DNA of 64,000 bases. It comes from Pleurotus djamor (Eukaryota; Basidiomycota; Agaricomycetes; Agaricales; Pleurotaceae). Positions 11,100 to 22,705 of the stretch are shown piece by piece. How positions within the stretch are numbered: the stretch's first letter is position 1; every line of letters begins with the position of its first letter. The stretch lies in NCBI GenBank assembly GCA_029747585.1, contig JAPEVF010000120.1:9995-73994 (forward strand), in the 5' to 3' direction. The translations under genes and the position numbers were made by a program. The notes beneath the pieces were generated by a model. It had not been told where the DNA came from. It ran no database searches and was given only the letters and a program-made list of their open reading frames with translations.

Positions 11100-14020
11100 T
11101 CAAGCGTCGGTAATGCAACCTCGACTGGCATCGGTGACCACCTTGGTGTACTTGTACAAGGTGCCCTGGGACACTTTGAGAGGGGGTGCTGACCACTTAG
11201 CCTTTCTAGCCGCCAACTCTTCTGGGGAAACCTGCAAGTCGATAGTGTTCTTGACCGCATCAACCGAAATAACATCTCCATCTTGAACCAGGGCTATCGG
11301 TCCACCTTCCTGAGCTTCGGGAACAACATGTCCAATACAAAAACCGTGAGATCTGAAAAAAATTCAAGCACGTTCAATGTAAAATTTGATGATCAACTCG
11401 GTCGATGGGAGTAGGAACTGAGGCGTGTGGTGATCACACGCCTCCATAAAAGCAGATGGGACGGAAAGGGGGAAGTTCCTCCGGAGAACACTCACCCACC
11501 GCTGAATCGGCCATCAGTAAGGCATGCGACATCAAGCCCTAGACCAGCACCCATAATCAAACTCGTGGGCTTGAGCATCTCGGGCATACCTGTCAAAATA
11601 AACCGACCAATATGGATAGTAGAATTTGATCAGTAAAGGCGTCTACTCGTCAAAAAACTCCCATCTGCGTCCGTGTGGGGTCACGGAAGGGGGGAGGGGG
11701 GAAAGACTTACCAGGACCTCCTTTCGGACCCAGGTACCTGAGAATGACAACTGTCTTCTCTCCCTTCTTGATCGACCCGCTTTCAACTGCCTTGACAAAA
11801 TCATTCTCCGAATCAAAGACTCTAGCTTTTCCTGTGAACCCAAGCCCTTCTTTGCCTGTAATCTTTGCCACAGCGCCACCAGGTGCGAGATTGCCTTTCA
11901 GGATCCTGGCAACGGTTTAGCGAAAAATTCCCAAAGGATGTGGAGTGTGAGTAAAGCGTAGTAAGGGGATTTGAATGAAAGAAGGGACATTAAAAATAAA
12001 TCCGAAGTGAACGGTGGGAGGAAGCGTGACGGGAATGATATGAACAATGCATGAGCGACGGAAAGAAGGAGAATCAGTCGCGTGGAATGGAACGCTCGGG
12101 GGATAAGACGGCGGGACGCCACTGCAGGTAGAGGCTGATAGGTAGCGAGGTTCACACGAGACGACATACCTGATGTGTCCGGTCGATTTGATTGGCTTGT
12201 CGAGGGGACGGATGACATCTTGATCATGGAAGGTTAGTTCCCCGTATTTGTGTACCCACCTCTCGAGATTCTCGCCGAGGGTGAGGCCCGTAACGGTTAA
12301 GTTGTCTCCGTCAATTAATTTATTTTTGAGAAGGAAATGCAGAATTTCTGACGGCAAAAAAAAAGTTATAGGGGGTCGCGAAAAAATAAATCGAGAAACA
12401 AATGAAGTCAGACATACTGGGTGTACCGCCGAGTTTGTAGACATCCTCCATAACGTATTTACCGCTTGGCTTGATGTCGGCAATGAAGGGAATACGATCG
12501 GAAACATTCTGGAAGTCGTCGATGGTCAGAGGGATGCCGACTGAGTGCGCCATGGCAATTAGATGCAAGACGGCGTTGGTCGAGCCACCCAATATCATTG
12601 TCAGCACCTAGAATGCAGAACAGAACAGATTTGACGGAGCAATCGGTAGCAAAAATGGAATGTGTTAATAAACCCTGGTTTGCAGCCACTGATCGAAAAA
12701 AGACCTTACCATGGCGTTTTCAAATGCAGACCGTGTCATAATGTCCCGCGGAAGTAGGTTTTTCGATAGGAGATTGTACATGTGTTCCCCAACGGAAGCG
12801 CATTCTGCGTGCTTCTCAGCTGACTCGGCCGGGAAGGACGACGAACCAGGCAATGTCATGCCAAGGGCTTCCGCTGCGGAGGCCATGGTATTCGCCGTGT
12901 ACATCTATAGGCATAAGAATTTGTTAATTTTTGGCGCTTGTACGGAGGGTGAACGTTGAGGCNAAAAAAGGAACAAAAGCAAATGAACAGGCGAGTGTCG
13001 CATTGATCGTTTGANAAAAAAAGATCAGGAGCGAAGGAAGCAAAAACGAGGGACNGGGGGGAAAGTGAAATGTAAATATGGAACATTGTGACAAAGACTT
13101 ACGCCTCCACATGCACCTGGGCCGGGACAAGCGTGGCGGACAGTGTCGTACCTGAACTGTTCAGCTTCGGGTGTTCTGCCGTCTTGGAGGAACTTTCCAT
13201 ATGACTGGAACGCGGAGACGATGTCGATTTGGGGAATGCCCTCACATGAGCCTGCACGGATTGTGCCGCCATAGACCATGAGACCGGGACGATTGAGGCG
13301 GCCGACTAATTGTTCGACGGTGAATAGATTGAATAGGCGATGGATTTAAATGGAAAGATGAGGCGTACGTGCTATGAGAACACCAGGCATATTCTTGTCA
13401 CAACCTGGAACCACGACCATGCCATCTAGATGGTGGCCCCCTGCGGCTGTTTCAACCTGGTCTGCGATGAGGTCGCGTGATTGCAGTGAGTAAGACATCC
13501 CGTATGTGCCCATGCTGATACCATCGCTGACGCCAACGGTTCCAAACTGGTAGCCAATGAGGGAAGCCTTGTAGAGGGAGTCTTTGATCTCCTTGCCAAG
13601 GCCCAGGATGTGCTTGTTGCATCTTGAGGACCAAAACGAGTCCGGTCAACCAATTTTCAAAGACGAGGAGTCGGACTCACGGGTTCCCGTCATACCTGTG
13701 CGCGCGCGAGGTGAGTTTTGGCGACAAGTTGAGATGCAAAGATACTGACCAGACGCTTGCCACGCCCACCATAGCCTTTTGAAAGTCCTCGTCGGATTTT
13801 ATGCCATCTGTCGCGTAAAGCATGGCCTTTGCGTGTGTTGGTTCAACTGCGAAGCACTCCACATCGGTTTTTCGCAACTTACCTGGCTGGCCCCTTGGTC
13901 CTTTGGTGCAGTGATGATCCTGCTGTACCTGTTGAGGACGGGCTTGTCTGCGCATGGATGGTGGGAGGAGGAGAAGAGACGCGTTGAGGCAGTCGAGGAG
14001 GGGAGGCGTGACGGCCGCAT
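11100..14020 (-). CDS. ILV3: Dihydroxy-acid dehydratase, mitochondrial
   Basis: This enzyme dehydrates 2,3-dihydroxy acids to 2-keto acids, the third common step of valine and isoleucine synthesis, in mitochondria. The start at 14020 gives an Arg/Ser-rich N-terminus ([20 protein letters not shown]) typical of a mitochondrial presequence, then [18 protein letters not shown]. Core IlvD motifs follow across many exons: [10 protein letters not shown] (cluster Cys), GPGACGGMYTANTM (cluster Cys), [19 protein letters not shown], the spliced [23 protein letters not shown], and [13 protein letters not shown] near the end. The stop is at 11100-11102. Some introns carry a single N beside an A run. It is transcribed away from the Zn2Cys6 gene at 14565, with which it shares an upstream region. 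Confidence 0.92.
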
Positions 14021-14564
14021 TGGTGGTTGGAGTAATTGGGTGCGGTTGGTTGGTCTGTTGTGACTCGATCGCGCACGGCGGTGGCACCGGACCGGAGGGG
14101 GTATTTTATGTAAAAAAGGATTTTAAGGTAATTAACTCCTATTCTCCTAAAAGGACTATGAATGAAATTGTGATACAGGGATTAAACACGAGACCGGCGG
14201 TGCAAAGTGTCAGTGAATTTCTATATCGATGGATAAGAATGGCGGGGGTATATAAAAGTATGGGCCCCTATCCAGCTCTTGAACGAAAATCCCTCCCACT
14301 CGTTCGTCCACGAGCCCGTCTCCTAACCACGTTGCATCCATATCTCATCCCCTCTCCCATATGCTTCCGTAGCTTCCTCGCCTGGCTATAGCCCGCATTG
14401 CTTCATTCACCACTTTGCCTCTTCTTCTTCCTCCCTCTCACACAAGCGTCCCTCGAACTCTTATCAAGCTCTTCCTCTCCATCCGGAAACAACTTAGCCT
14501 TATATGGAGAGGAAGAATCCCTCAGAGCTCCCTCCTAGCCTCCAGCGTCACATAATCCATCCGG
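14021..14564. promoter_or_regulatory. Shared upstream region of ILV3 and the Zn2Cys6 gene
   Basis: The 544 bases between two divergent start codons must hold both promoters. A TATA-like TATATAAAAG lies at 14251-14260, oriented towards the Zn2Cys6 gene and about 300 bases before its ATG. The segment from about 14400 to 14500 is pyrimidine-rich (CTTCTTCTTCC), typical of fungal core promoters and leaders. Co-regulation of the two genes is possible but not shown. Confidence 0.5.
14251..14260 (+). promoter_or_regulatory. TATA-like box
   Basis: TATATAAAAG about 300 bases upstream of the Zn2Cys6 gene start. It is a strong match to a TATA element, but the distance to the ATG implies a long leader, so the assignment is tentative. 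Confidence 0.4.
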
Positions 14565-15819
14565 ATGATGCAGACGAGCTTCCTCCCCCCTCAGCCTCAG
14601 GGAGCACCGCGTCCCCTCCTCCCCATCCACGCCACCGCATCCCGCACCCCAGTCAGCTTCTCCAGATATGGCAGCCATGCCGAATCTTCCTCCGGCCACC
14701 CTCCCCGTCCACTGCCTGGTCCCGCTGCCCTCATCAGCCAGGCCGTCCCACCACCCATGTACCCCGATCCTACTTATCATTCATCTCGTCCCCCGAGACC
14801 CCACTCCTCGGCCTACATACCGCCGCCACATCACCACGAACCTCAGCGAGGCGACGCATGGCAAGAGGGCGAAGCTGGTCCTTCGTCTCTCATGCACAGC
14901 AGGATCATGACTCCTCCGGACGACAGTACACGGTACCGATTACCGCCAATAACCCCGCAACCCAGTCTCTCCCATTCCGGTATGCCACAACAAGGTGAGT
15001 TCCACATATTGCATCGCGTGATGTGTCGTCCACTCATATTTATATTTCTGCCTGTCTTGATTCTCAAGCGCTCTCTATTTATGAGCCAGGGGCCTCCTCC
15101 TCCTCTGGGCGCTCACAGAACCGTCCGTTACATATGCCTGCGACTGCTCAAGAAGTCGGGGTATCGCAATCATGGCCTGGTCAGTCTTACTCCAGCGCGC
15201 CTACCAACCGATTCGAAATGCATCCGTCTGCTCAACCGGATCCTCAACAGCATGCTTGGATGATGATATCGAATAGAGATGCTGGTAGCTTGTCTCGAAG
15301 CGGCAGCGCCGATCCCCCGCCGCCGATGTCAAGAACACCTGAAGGCATAGCGACCGAGGGAGAGGGGTCAGCTAGGGGTCGTACCCCGGCAGCACGTCAC
15401 CCCCGTGGACCCAGGAAGACTGAAGTAGCCTGTAATTTCTGTAGAGGTAAGGCTGCCTCGCATCTCCCACTATTGTCATTACGTTCGCGGCTACTACAAC
15501 AAGTCTTTCTACAACAGGCAGGAAACTTCGGTGCGATGGCGTTCGACCTACATGCTACAACTGCGCGACTCGAAGCAAAGAGTGCACGTATGATGCCCAG
15601 CCACGACGACGGGGACCAGGACGCGCGCCTAAGGGATCAAAGCCCCGGAGGAAAGAATCAGGGACGGCGTCCTCGTCGCAGAAAGGAGACTCGCCGCCCC
15701 CTCAAACCCAGATTTCGGAAACTACACAACAATACGAAGACGACGGCTCGTACGACGAAGAAGAGCCCCGGAGCTCGAGTGCGCCGCGTGGAGGATGGCG
15801 AAGGGGAGAAGATGGATGA
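14565..15819 (+). CDS. Zn2Cys6 binuclear-cluster regulator
   Basis: Three exons (14565-14994, 15090-15446, 15518-15819) give 362 residues. The N-terminal 250 residues are Pro/Ser-rich and probably disordered. The DNA-binding cluster lies near residue 265: ACNFCRGRKLRCDG, then RPTCYNCATRSKECTY, giving the six cysteines of a C-x2-C-x6-C-x6-C-x2-C-x6-C cluster. A basic tail with RRRGPGRAPKGSKPRRK follows. The second intron interrupts the cluster right after the first two cysteines. There is no fungal TF middle-homology domain, so this is a short regulator. Its cluster and intron site match those in the septin-linked gene 2.5 kb downstream, suggesting shared ancestry by local duplication. Target genes are unknown. 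Confidence 0.85.
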
Positions 15820-16347
15820 AGGAGGGAGGAGAGCGAGCAATTATAATGACGAGGCCGTTCCGGGGTTTCAGTTTACGTATCTGTTGCCATAGGATAGGTC
15901 CCTTGACATGCCTGACGACGGAGTCGCACGAGGGGATAGCTAATCCCTGAGGGCGGTTGCTAACTCGCTTATTATAGGGCTGGCCTAATGTTATCTAATC
16001 TGCATATACAACTTTAGTTGACCTAGCTAGTTAGTTATCTTATTTCCCTCACTGACCCAGTACTACGCGTAATTATCTAATATACATTCCCCTAAACGCA
16101 AACCCACCGAGCCAATCGGAGGAAAGCGAGGTTCATGTCGTCGGCTCCGTGAGCTTCCATCACCTTTTCTCTTTTCTGGCTCAGCCCCCGCGCTCGCCTG
16201 GTCTACGGCCAAAACCTGGAGCCAGCGGTCGGTTCCACCGGATTCCTTCCCTTCCCCTCCTCCTCCTCCTCGCCAAACACCCCCACCTCCTCCTCCTCTG
16301 CCCCGTCTCTGCCTCCACCTCTCTTTCTTTCGCTCTCCCATCATCTC
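15820..16347. other. Intergenic gap before the septin-type gene
   Basis: 528 bases between the Zn2Cys6 stop and the septin-type start. The last 200 bases are strongly pyrimidine-rich (CCTCCTCCTCCTCC runs), typical of a fungal promoter/leader. No coding segment or RNA gene is visible. Confidence 0.5.
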
Positions 16348-19300
16348 ATGAACTCCCCAAATGACCGCAGGTCCAGGTTATCAGAGGACGATGCTTCAAT
16401 ATACAATCCCAATATCAATAATGCGCCTCAGTCCGGTGCAGGCGCGCTCCTCGATACCGTATTAAATGATCGCCAAGGTCTGCTGCACCTTCGGACACAT
16501 CCTTCATCGTCGTCTCACATGTTCGCCGCAGACGTCGGCCTGGCGCATTCAGAGTTCACCCTCATGGTCGCTGGCAGCGGAGGAGGTCCGTTTCAACTCC
16601 TCCTTCTCTCCCACAAACACCCCCGGAGTAACTAACGCTCTATCGGATGTTCAGGCAAAACTTCATTTCTTCGTCTTCTCCTCGACACCAGCGATATCTC
16701 GGCAACAGCCACCAAAGATCAGCTCGCAGCCGTCGCCAAGTTCGTCCAAGGCTGCAGCGGCCACACCAATCACATACGCACAGCATCCGTCGACATCGAT
16801 GTCAAGCATGAGCCCGCAGGCCCCTTTCAGCATCTGACACTCTCGCTCATCGATACTCCGTCGCTCAACTACAGGGATGAGATATCAGCAGAGCGGCTTG
16901 TCTCTGAAACGCTCCGGTACATCGACTCTCGCTTTGCCGAAGGATTCGAGGTGAGTCGTGTCATCCCTTAGCTTCTTTGCATTCGTATCAGACCTCTTAC
17001 CCTCGTTGCCACCCTGTCTTTGTGCGCAGGAGCGCAAAGCTCAAACGGGGGATAGGTATATTCATCTGTGAGTCCCTATCCCTTTATTCGTCATGTCTCA
17101 TGTCCAATCATCCCCCCCTACGTCCTCTTGCAGATGTATATACTTTCTGGATCCCGACGACATTGTCCCACCCTCAGTCCCTGGTCCGCCCGCGCCGCTC
17201 GTACCTCGTGCACGCGCTAACAGCTTCTCTCATCAAGCCGACCTGGAGCCCGTCATTTTGGAACCTCCAGTTACCAACAACCCGCTTTTGTGCCGCCCAA
17301 CCCTTCCTACAGCGGAAATCAACACAATCAAGCGTCTCTCAGCACGCGTCAACGTCCTGCCTGTGATCGCCAAAGCCGACATGCTGTCTAATGACCGCCT
17401 TGCTGCCATTAAACTCGCCATCAGACGAGATTTGGCACAAGCCGGAATTGGGTTCGGAATCTTTGACATGGACAGCCACATACAGCACGGCCCCAATGAT
17501 GAACATCTTCCGTCGTCGTCTTCGTCGCTCAAGAATGAAACAAATGGTTACCCCGGCCATACGAATGGATCAGCTGGAAACACGCCACCAGCATCTCCCG
17601 TCACTCCTTTATTACGTCTTCCGTATGCACTCATTTCGCCTGATTTATATTCGCATAGCGACGGCGTGCCGAGGAACCCTCCGTCCCGCCATGAGCTTGT
17701 TATTCAATACACCCCGTCCCTTGACCGCCTTCCCTCCCTGAAAATCGTTCGGGGCAGGTACATTCGGTCGTACCGCTGGGGTTCACTCGATGTGCTGGAT
17801 CCAGCGCACAGTGATTTCATGTCTCTACGAGTGGCCATATTTCACCATATGGAGGTAAGATCTTTCGACCATTGCCAATTACTTCTGTTTCCAAGAACCC
17901 ACATTCGTTCCCAGACGCTTCAAAAGTATACTCGAGAATACCTATTTGACAAGTTCCGTCTTGACTGTCAGCCACTCCAACGCCCTACTTCGCGTCATTC
18001 AGTCCAACAAAGCGTTCTTCAAACCCCGCCACACACTATGGCTGCTCTGTCTCATGCAACGAGGCCGATCCTTGCTATAGATACCGCTCCTCATCCTGCT
18101 CGCCATCCTGCCATGTCTATGTCTCGTGCCGCGTCCATTCCTGGAGATTTGCGTGGCGGTCCGGTTACTCGGGCTCCACACGATCTCAACACATCCGCTT
18201 CGTCGTCTCGGGCTTCTGGGTCTACGTCAAGTGGGTCGCTCTTCCTCCTAATCCGCCTTAACATCGCCCTAACAGAGTAATAATAACCTAGAAGCATCCA
18301 CACGACAACGCACCAAGAAGATCAACGTAGCATGTAATTTCTGTCGTTGTGAGTGCCATCATTAGTCTTCGGTCCAGCCGCGAACCCATGCTGATTGTCA
18401 CCATCATCCGTCATTTCGTTCCTTTCCGAATTCTCACTCAGCTCGGAAGTTAAAATGTGACGGTGGGCGTCCTGCCTGCAGCCAGTGTGTTAAGCGATCA
18501 AATCCATGCGACTACCAGCCTCAGAATAAACGCAGAGGTAACGCAAAGAACGCCAAACCTGATGAGAGCGAGAGCGATAGTGCGGACGATAGGTCTCCTG
18601 ATGAGGAACCATCATTGTCTCCGGAAGTTCCCCCACAATCTCTTCCTCGACGGGCCTCCAACGTGGACAAGTATCCCAATGAGGTTCTGCCTCCCCCTGC
18701 GTTACCTGGCCCTGTTTCCCGCGAGGATGTTTCTCCGTCCTCATTACCTCCATCATCACTTCCCCCATCTTCAATGGCGTCATCGTCACGTTCCAAACCA
18801 TTGATCCCTTCCACGGACAACCGAATGTATGCTGATAACGAATTACCTCACATTGCTACTCTTCTGCCGGATCCCCCTTCGGCTGCACCTATGTCCGCTC
18901 CCACTTTGCCTGCGATCCGACCAGCATCAGATCATCAAGCAGCCCAACGGAAGAGATCAGCCACCGTCCCCGGTAAGACTAATCGTGTACCCACAACCTC
19001 AGGACCCAAGGTCGTAGCCTGCAATTTTTGCCGTGGTAAGGAGTTTCGGAATCTTTTCAGGTAATAAGGTACTGATGGCCACGATTTCCTTGGGCATCTC
19101 TGTCTTTGCGTCTATCTATTACAGCACGCAAAACTAAATGTGACGGTGCACATCCAGCTTGTTCGAGCTGCGCTCGGAGACAGCTCCCGTGTAATTACGT
19201 CCACGATAGTCCTGGTGGTGGCGGAGGTGGACGAAAGGGTCGTCGAGCATCGACTGCGTCCAAGCCCGCTGCCCCAGACTCGCCACCCTCCGCCCAGTCT

Positions 19301-19475
19301 TCGCGTATGGCTCCTACTCCTCTTGGTCCAGACGTCTACGCCCACGCGCGAGATGTTGACCTCGATGAAAGCGAGCTTCAGTCGAAAAGAGCCATGGACA
19401 TCGACGATATGGATCGGCCGTATNAAAAAGGCCAAGATGGACGTCGACGGCGTATCCATGAACGGTTCCTTATGA
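16348..19475 (+). CDS. Septin-type GTPase, apparently continuous with two Zn2Cys6 clusters
   Basis: Septin exons are 16348-16585, 16655-16950, 17030-17067, 17134-17854 and 17915 onward. Motifs: P-loop AGSGGGKTS (first Gly replaced by Ala), DTPSLN at G3 (Gly replaced by Ser), VIAKAD at G4, and the septin element RSYRWGSLDVLDP. A Pro/Ser-rich linker follows, then exons 18276-18348, 18442-19035 and 19125-19475 with clusters ACNFCRSRKLKC...CSQC and ACNFCRARKTKC...CSSC. No in-frame stop precedes 18278. The cluster frame has stops just upstream of 18276 and no ATG between them and the cluster, so its first exon must be spliced from within the septin-coding region. The joining donor is uncertain: GTTACT (18164) or GTCGCT (18235) keeps frame, while the better GTGGGT (18231) ends the septin at once. 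The N at 19424 acts as a surplus base; without it the tail reads PYKKAKMDVDGVSMNGSL. Length would be about 852-875 residues. Alternative: two overlapping genes, the second starting at an ATG near 18038 or 18115. Confidence 0.6.
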
Positions 19476-20599
19476 AGACTTCGGATCATTATCTGTAACA
19501 TCCATTTTCAATTGTCTGTAGAATATCTTGGTTTGCTCCCCCTCATCTGTCTTCCAAATTATCTCTCGCACCGTGTGCTCTGTCCTTTCTATATCTTTGC
19601 TCTCAGTTCTTTTGTTTCACTCTCCTTTCTTTCTTTGGTTATCTAAAGGGTATTGGCTGTCACCATCTGGGACTATCATCTGTATTTTTGCCTTCCCATC
19701 TCCCTTGTCCTTCACTTGTTCATATATCGTCAACAACTTGGTTGGGTCAGTACATACACTACGCTTAGCCTCGTATATCGTTTTCCATACTGTTGTCCGC
19801 AAACACTCCGTACGAAATAGAGCGTTGAAATTCGTATTCTTAGCGTGGAGGTGGGGTAGTCTTTCAAGTGGTAAATGCTAAACGGATGGCAGGTGGCGGT
19901 ACGGTGGCAGCGTTGACCAGGGGCTTCTTCGGCTTCTCATACGCTTGACGCTTGACTAGTTTTGGAAGAGAGATAAGAACGGGGGTAATAGCCTCGTGGT
20001 GGGGATGCCACCCCTTTTGTGTGGGGTAGGATGTGCAGGATGAACGGTGGACGTAATCAGGTTAGCAAGTAGATTACAGCCAACTCAAACATGCCAGACG
20101 TCAACGTCAATCCCTTGGATAGGAGAAAAGGGGAAGGATTAGGAGCCTGCAGCCACCCACCTCCACCAGCCCATGGGAAGGATGACTGGGTCCGGGTAAG
20201 CTTCCAGTTCGGTTTCATGTTCAAGCGACAGGTCACAGGCTATATCTCGTATGCTTCGCGATCTGAGTCATGTACTTCTTCATTTGACGAATAGCTTCAA
20301 TGTCCAGGTGGAAAGGCAATCGTCCTTTCCACTCCCACACGCAGACACTTGACTTTGCAGACGCTTTCTCACTGTGACTCGGAAAGCGTTGTAGAGATGT
20401 TGAGATGTTCCGTTACCAAGGCCTGATTGTTGCCCTGCTCGCATGTTTATTTTAGGCAATTCCAAGAACGACAAGAAGCGCTCAAACATTTGTAGCCACT
20501 GCTCTTTCTCAAGGATTCCCCTTTCATTTTGCGACGCTCCTTTCTCTGTTTCCTATCCTCCCTTGTCTTCACTTCTTCTTCTTTTCCCTCAGCTCGTAC
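19476..20599. other. Intergenic gap between the two septin-type genes
   Basis: About 1.1 kb. The first part is T-rich and probably 3' UTR. The last 100 bases before 20600 are pyrimidine-rich and probably promoter/leader. A 67-residue open frame at 20091-20294 has no recognisable features. No repeat or RNA gene was seen. Confidence 0.5.
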
Positions 20600-22705
20600 A
20601 TGTTTTCCTTTCGGCGTAGGTCGAAGAAGACTCAGGATGTCTCTCAAATTCGCACATCGCCCTCCCTGCCGGAGATGAGCAGTGAAGGTATCCCATGGCC
20701 AAAAAACCTGATAGACGTGGCTTCAATCCGTCAGACACCACCGCCAGATGCCCCACAACAAGGTGCGGCCAAAACGTCTTTCCAAGGAGTCGACAGTTCC
20801 ACAATACCATTCCATAAACCGTTCCGCGGGTCTCCAGGCAAACCTCCCAAAGGGCCAATATTTTCGTTGTATATGAACAGTCCTCCTTCGGCCTTTGACA
20901 GGCACAAGAGTGAGCATGCTTCGTTATCGGGTCGCCACAGCCAGAAGAGAGCTCGTGTACCACCGACTTTTAACTTAATGGTGTGTTTTGCCTTTCTTCT
21001 CTTTTCGGTTCCGTTGTTGATGCTCCTCTCAGGTCCTCGGCGCGAAGGGCGCTGGAAAGACGTCACTATTACGCTTGATACTGGAGACCTCGGATATCTC
21101 ACCAACTGCCACGGCTGATCAACGCGCTGCTGTGGATCGNTTCCTCCGTGGCCCACTCAAGCGCACGGATGGCATCCANACAGCCTGTGCTGAAATTTCA
21201 GAGTCCAGGTTTGACCGTGTCCTACTNACCGTGATAGACACNCCTGGCTTGGATCTNGAGCAAGGGCATGAATTGAAGTTGGAGAGGCAAGTTACCGGCA
21301 TCATGAAGTANATCGACGCNCAGTATGCTGATACCATGGGTGAGGTAAGTAAGCGAACTGGTGAACTTTTAGCTTGTGGCGTAATCNNTATTCNACGTAA
21401 CAGGAATCGAAAGTCCTACGTAAAAGTAAAGGGGATCANCACATTCATTTGTGAGTCCTTGCGTACNNAANTTNGTNTNAAANANTCTTCATATNCTCTN
21501 NCAGGTGTATATACATGATTGANCCCTCNTCCATCACAACCGAANNTGCACGTNGTGGNTCTTCCCTCCCTACGCGTACCCGATCAGAAGCNACNCTTTC
21601 GCACCANGTCCCCGACTTGGTNCCCGACGAGTCAGGCGACTCNGACGANGAAGCTCGNAGTCAACTCACGCTTTCACCCTCTGAAATTCGCGTGATTCGG
21701 AGGATATCAACGCGTTGCAACGTCGTTCCCGTAATTGCACATGCTGATTCGTTGACTGACGACAAGCTGGCGGCTGTNAAGGAGGCCGTACGAACTGGAT
21801 TGATTGATGCTGGCCTGGATTTCGGCGTCCTCGGTCCTGAGCTCAAAGCTCCTCCTACCCCCACTCCTACCCCCAAGCGACAGACCAAGTTCGCTGATGC
21901 CAAGGACGATACCGCGAATGGCGATGGAGAGGGTGAAAGTGAAGAAGAGGACGAAGAACGTGCTTCTCGTCCTGTAATTCGACTTCGTGGAAACAGGAAT
22001 CGATCNGCGTCCCGTTCTCGCTCCCGACGAGATNTNTCTGAAGCNGCACTGGATGGNTGGAAACCCATCTTCCCTGANGCNNCNGATATCGACAGTGTTG
22101 CCAANGTTCGCTTTTCGGCTCAGGTCGTCGCTCAGACCGACTTTTCAAACATCATGCCGTTTGCTGTCATCAATCCACAAAGAATCAACCGCCGNGCGAG
22201 ACCAGTNTCNACNGCTAGTCAGGTGTCNAGTATGCCTCCTTCNACCCCTGCNGCTGCTTCAGAAGACGGGCANTCNCCCTCNACCGAACATTATCCTCAT
22301 GGCTCGGTTTCAAGTCGGCGTAATTCNGCGTATGCCGACGCGCCCCCNGATGANCTGAGGGGNGTCTTCGTCCGCAAGTATCGCTGGGGAGTNATNGATG
22401 TCCTGAACCCCGACCATTGTGACTTNNCCGCTCTCCGTACTGCNATCCTTACNACGCACTTGAAGGTGAAAGCNCNGCATCTCNTTNGNNTNNNNAANGT
22501 AACTTACCCNTTTNNTTAGGTGCTTAAACTCAATACCAAGGAAGTCTTGTACGAGAAATACAGGACTGAGAAACTCCTTGCCCGACGCGCNACCAGCAAC
22601 ATCACCGAGAAAGAGCAGCAGCGCTTGTTCCAGGGTGAGCACACCGTTCGTTGTCNTACTGGNAGATTGATGANTTACCANGATGNATTAGAGCTTGGGC
22701 TGTGA
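20600..22705 (+). CDS. Septin-type GTPase, second copy
   Basis: Exon 1 (20600-20980) encodes a basic Pro/Ser-rich N-terminus. After intron 20981-21032 comes a complete P-loop, VLGAKGAGKTSLLRLILE. Later motifs are VIDTPGLD (G3), the spliced HIHLCIYMIDP strand, VVPVIAHADSL (G4, His in place of the usual Lys), a long acidic/basic insertion (EGESEEEDEERASRP), the septin element RKYRWGVIDVLNPDHCDF, and KEVLYEKYRTEKLLARR at the end. The stop is at 22703-22705 after a short last exon. Septins assemble into cortical filaments and scaffold cytokinesis; the insertion and altered G4 suggest a non-canonical member. It is clearly paralogous to the gene at 16348 (compare ETSDISPTATADQRAAV with DTSDISATATKDQLAAV) but lacks a Zn2Cys6 extension. 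Many exon Ns sit at third codon positions. Confidence 0.78.
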
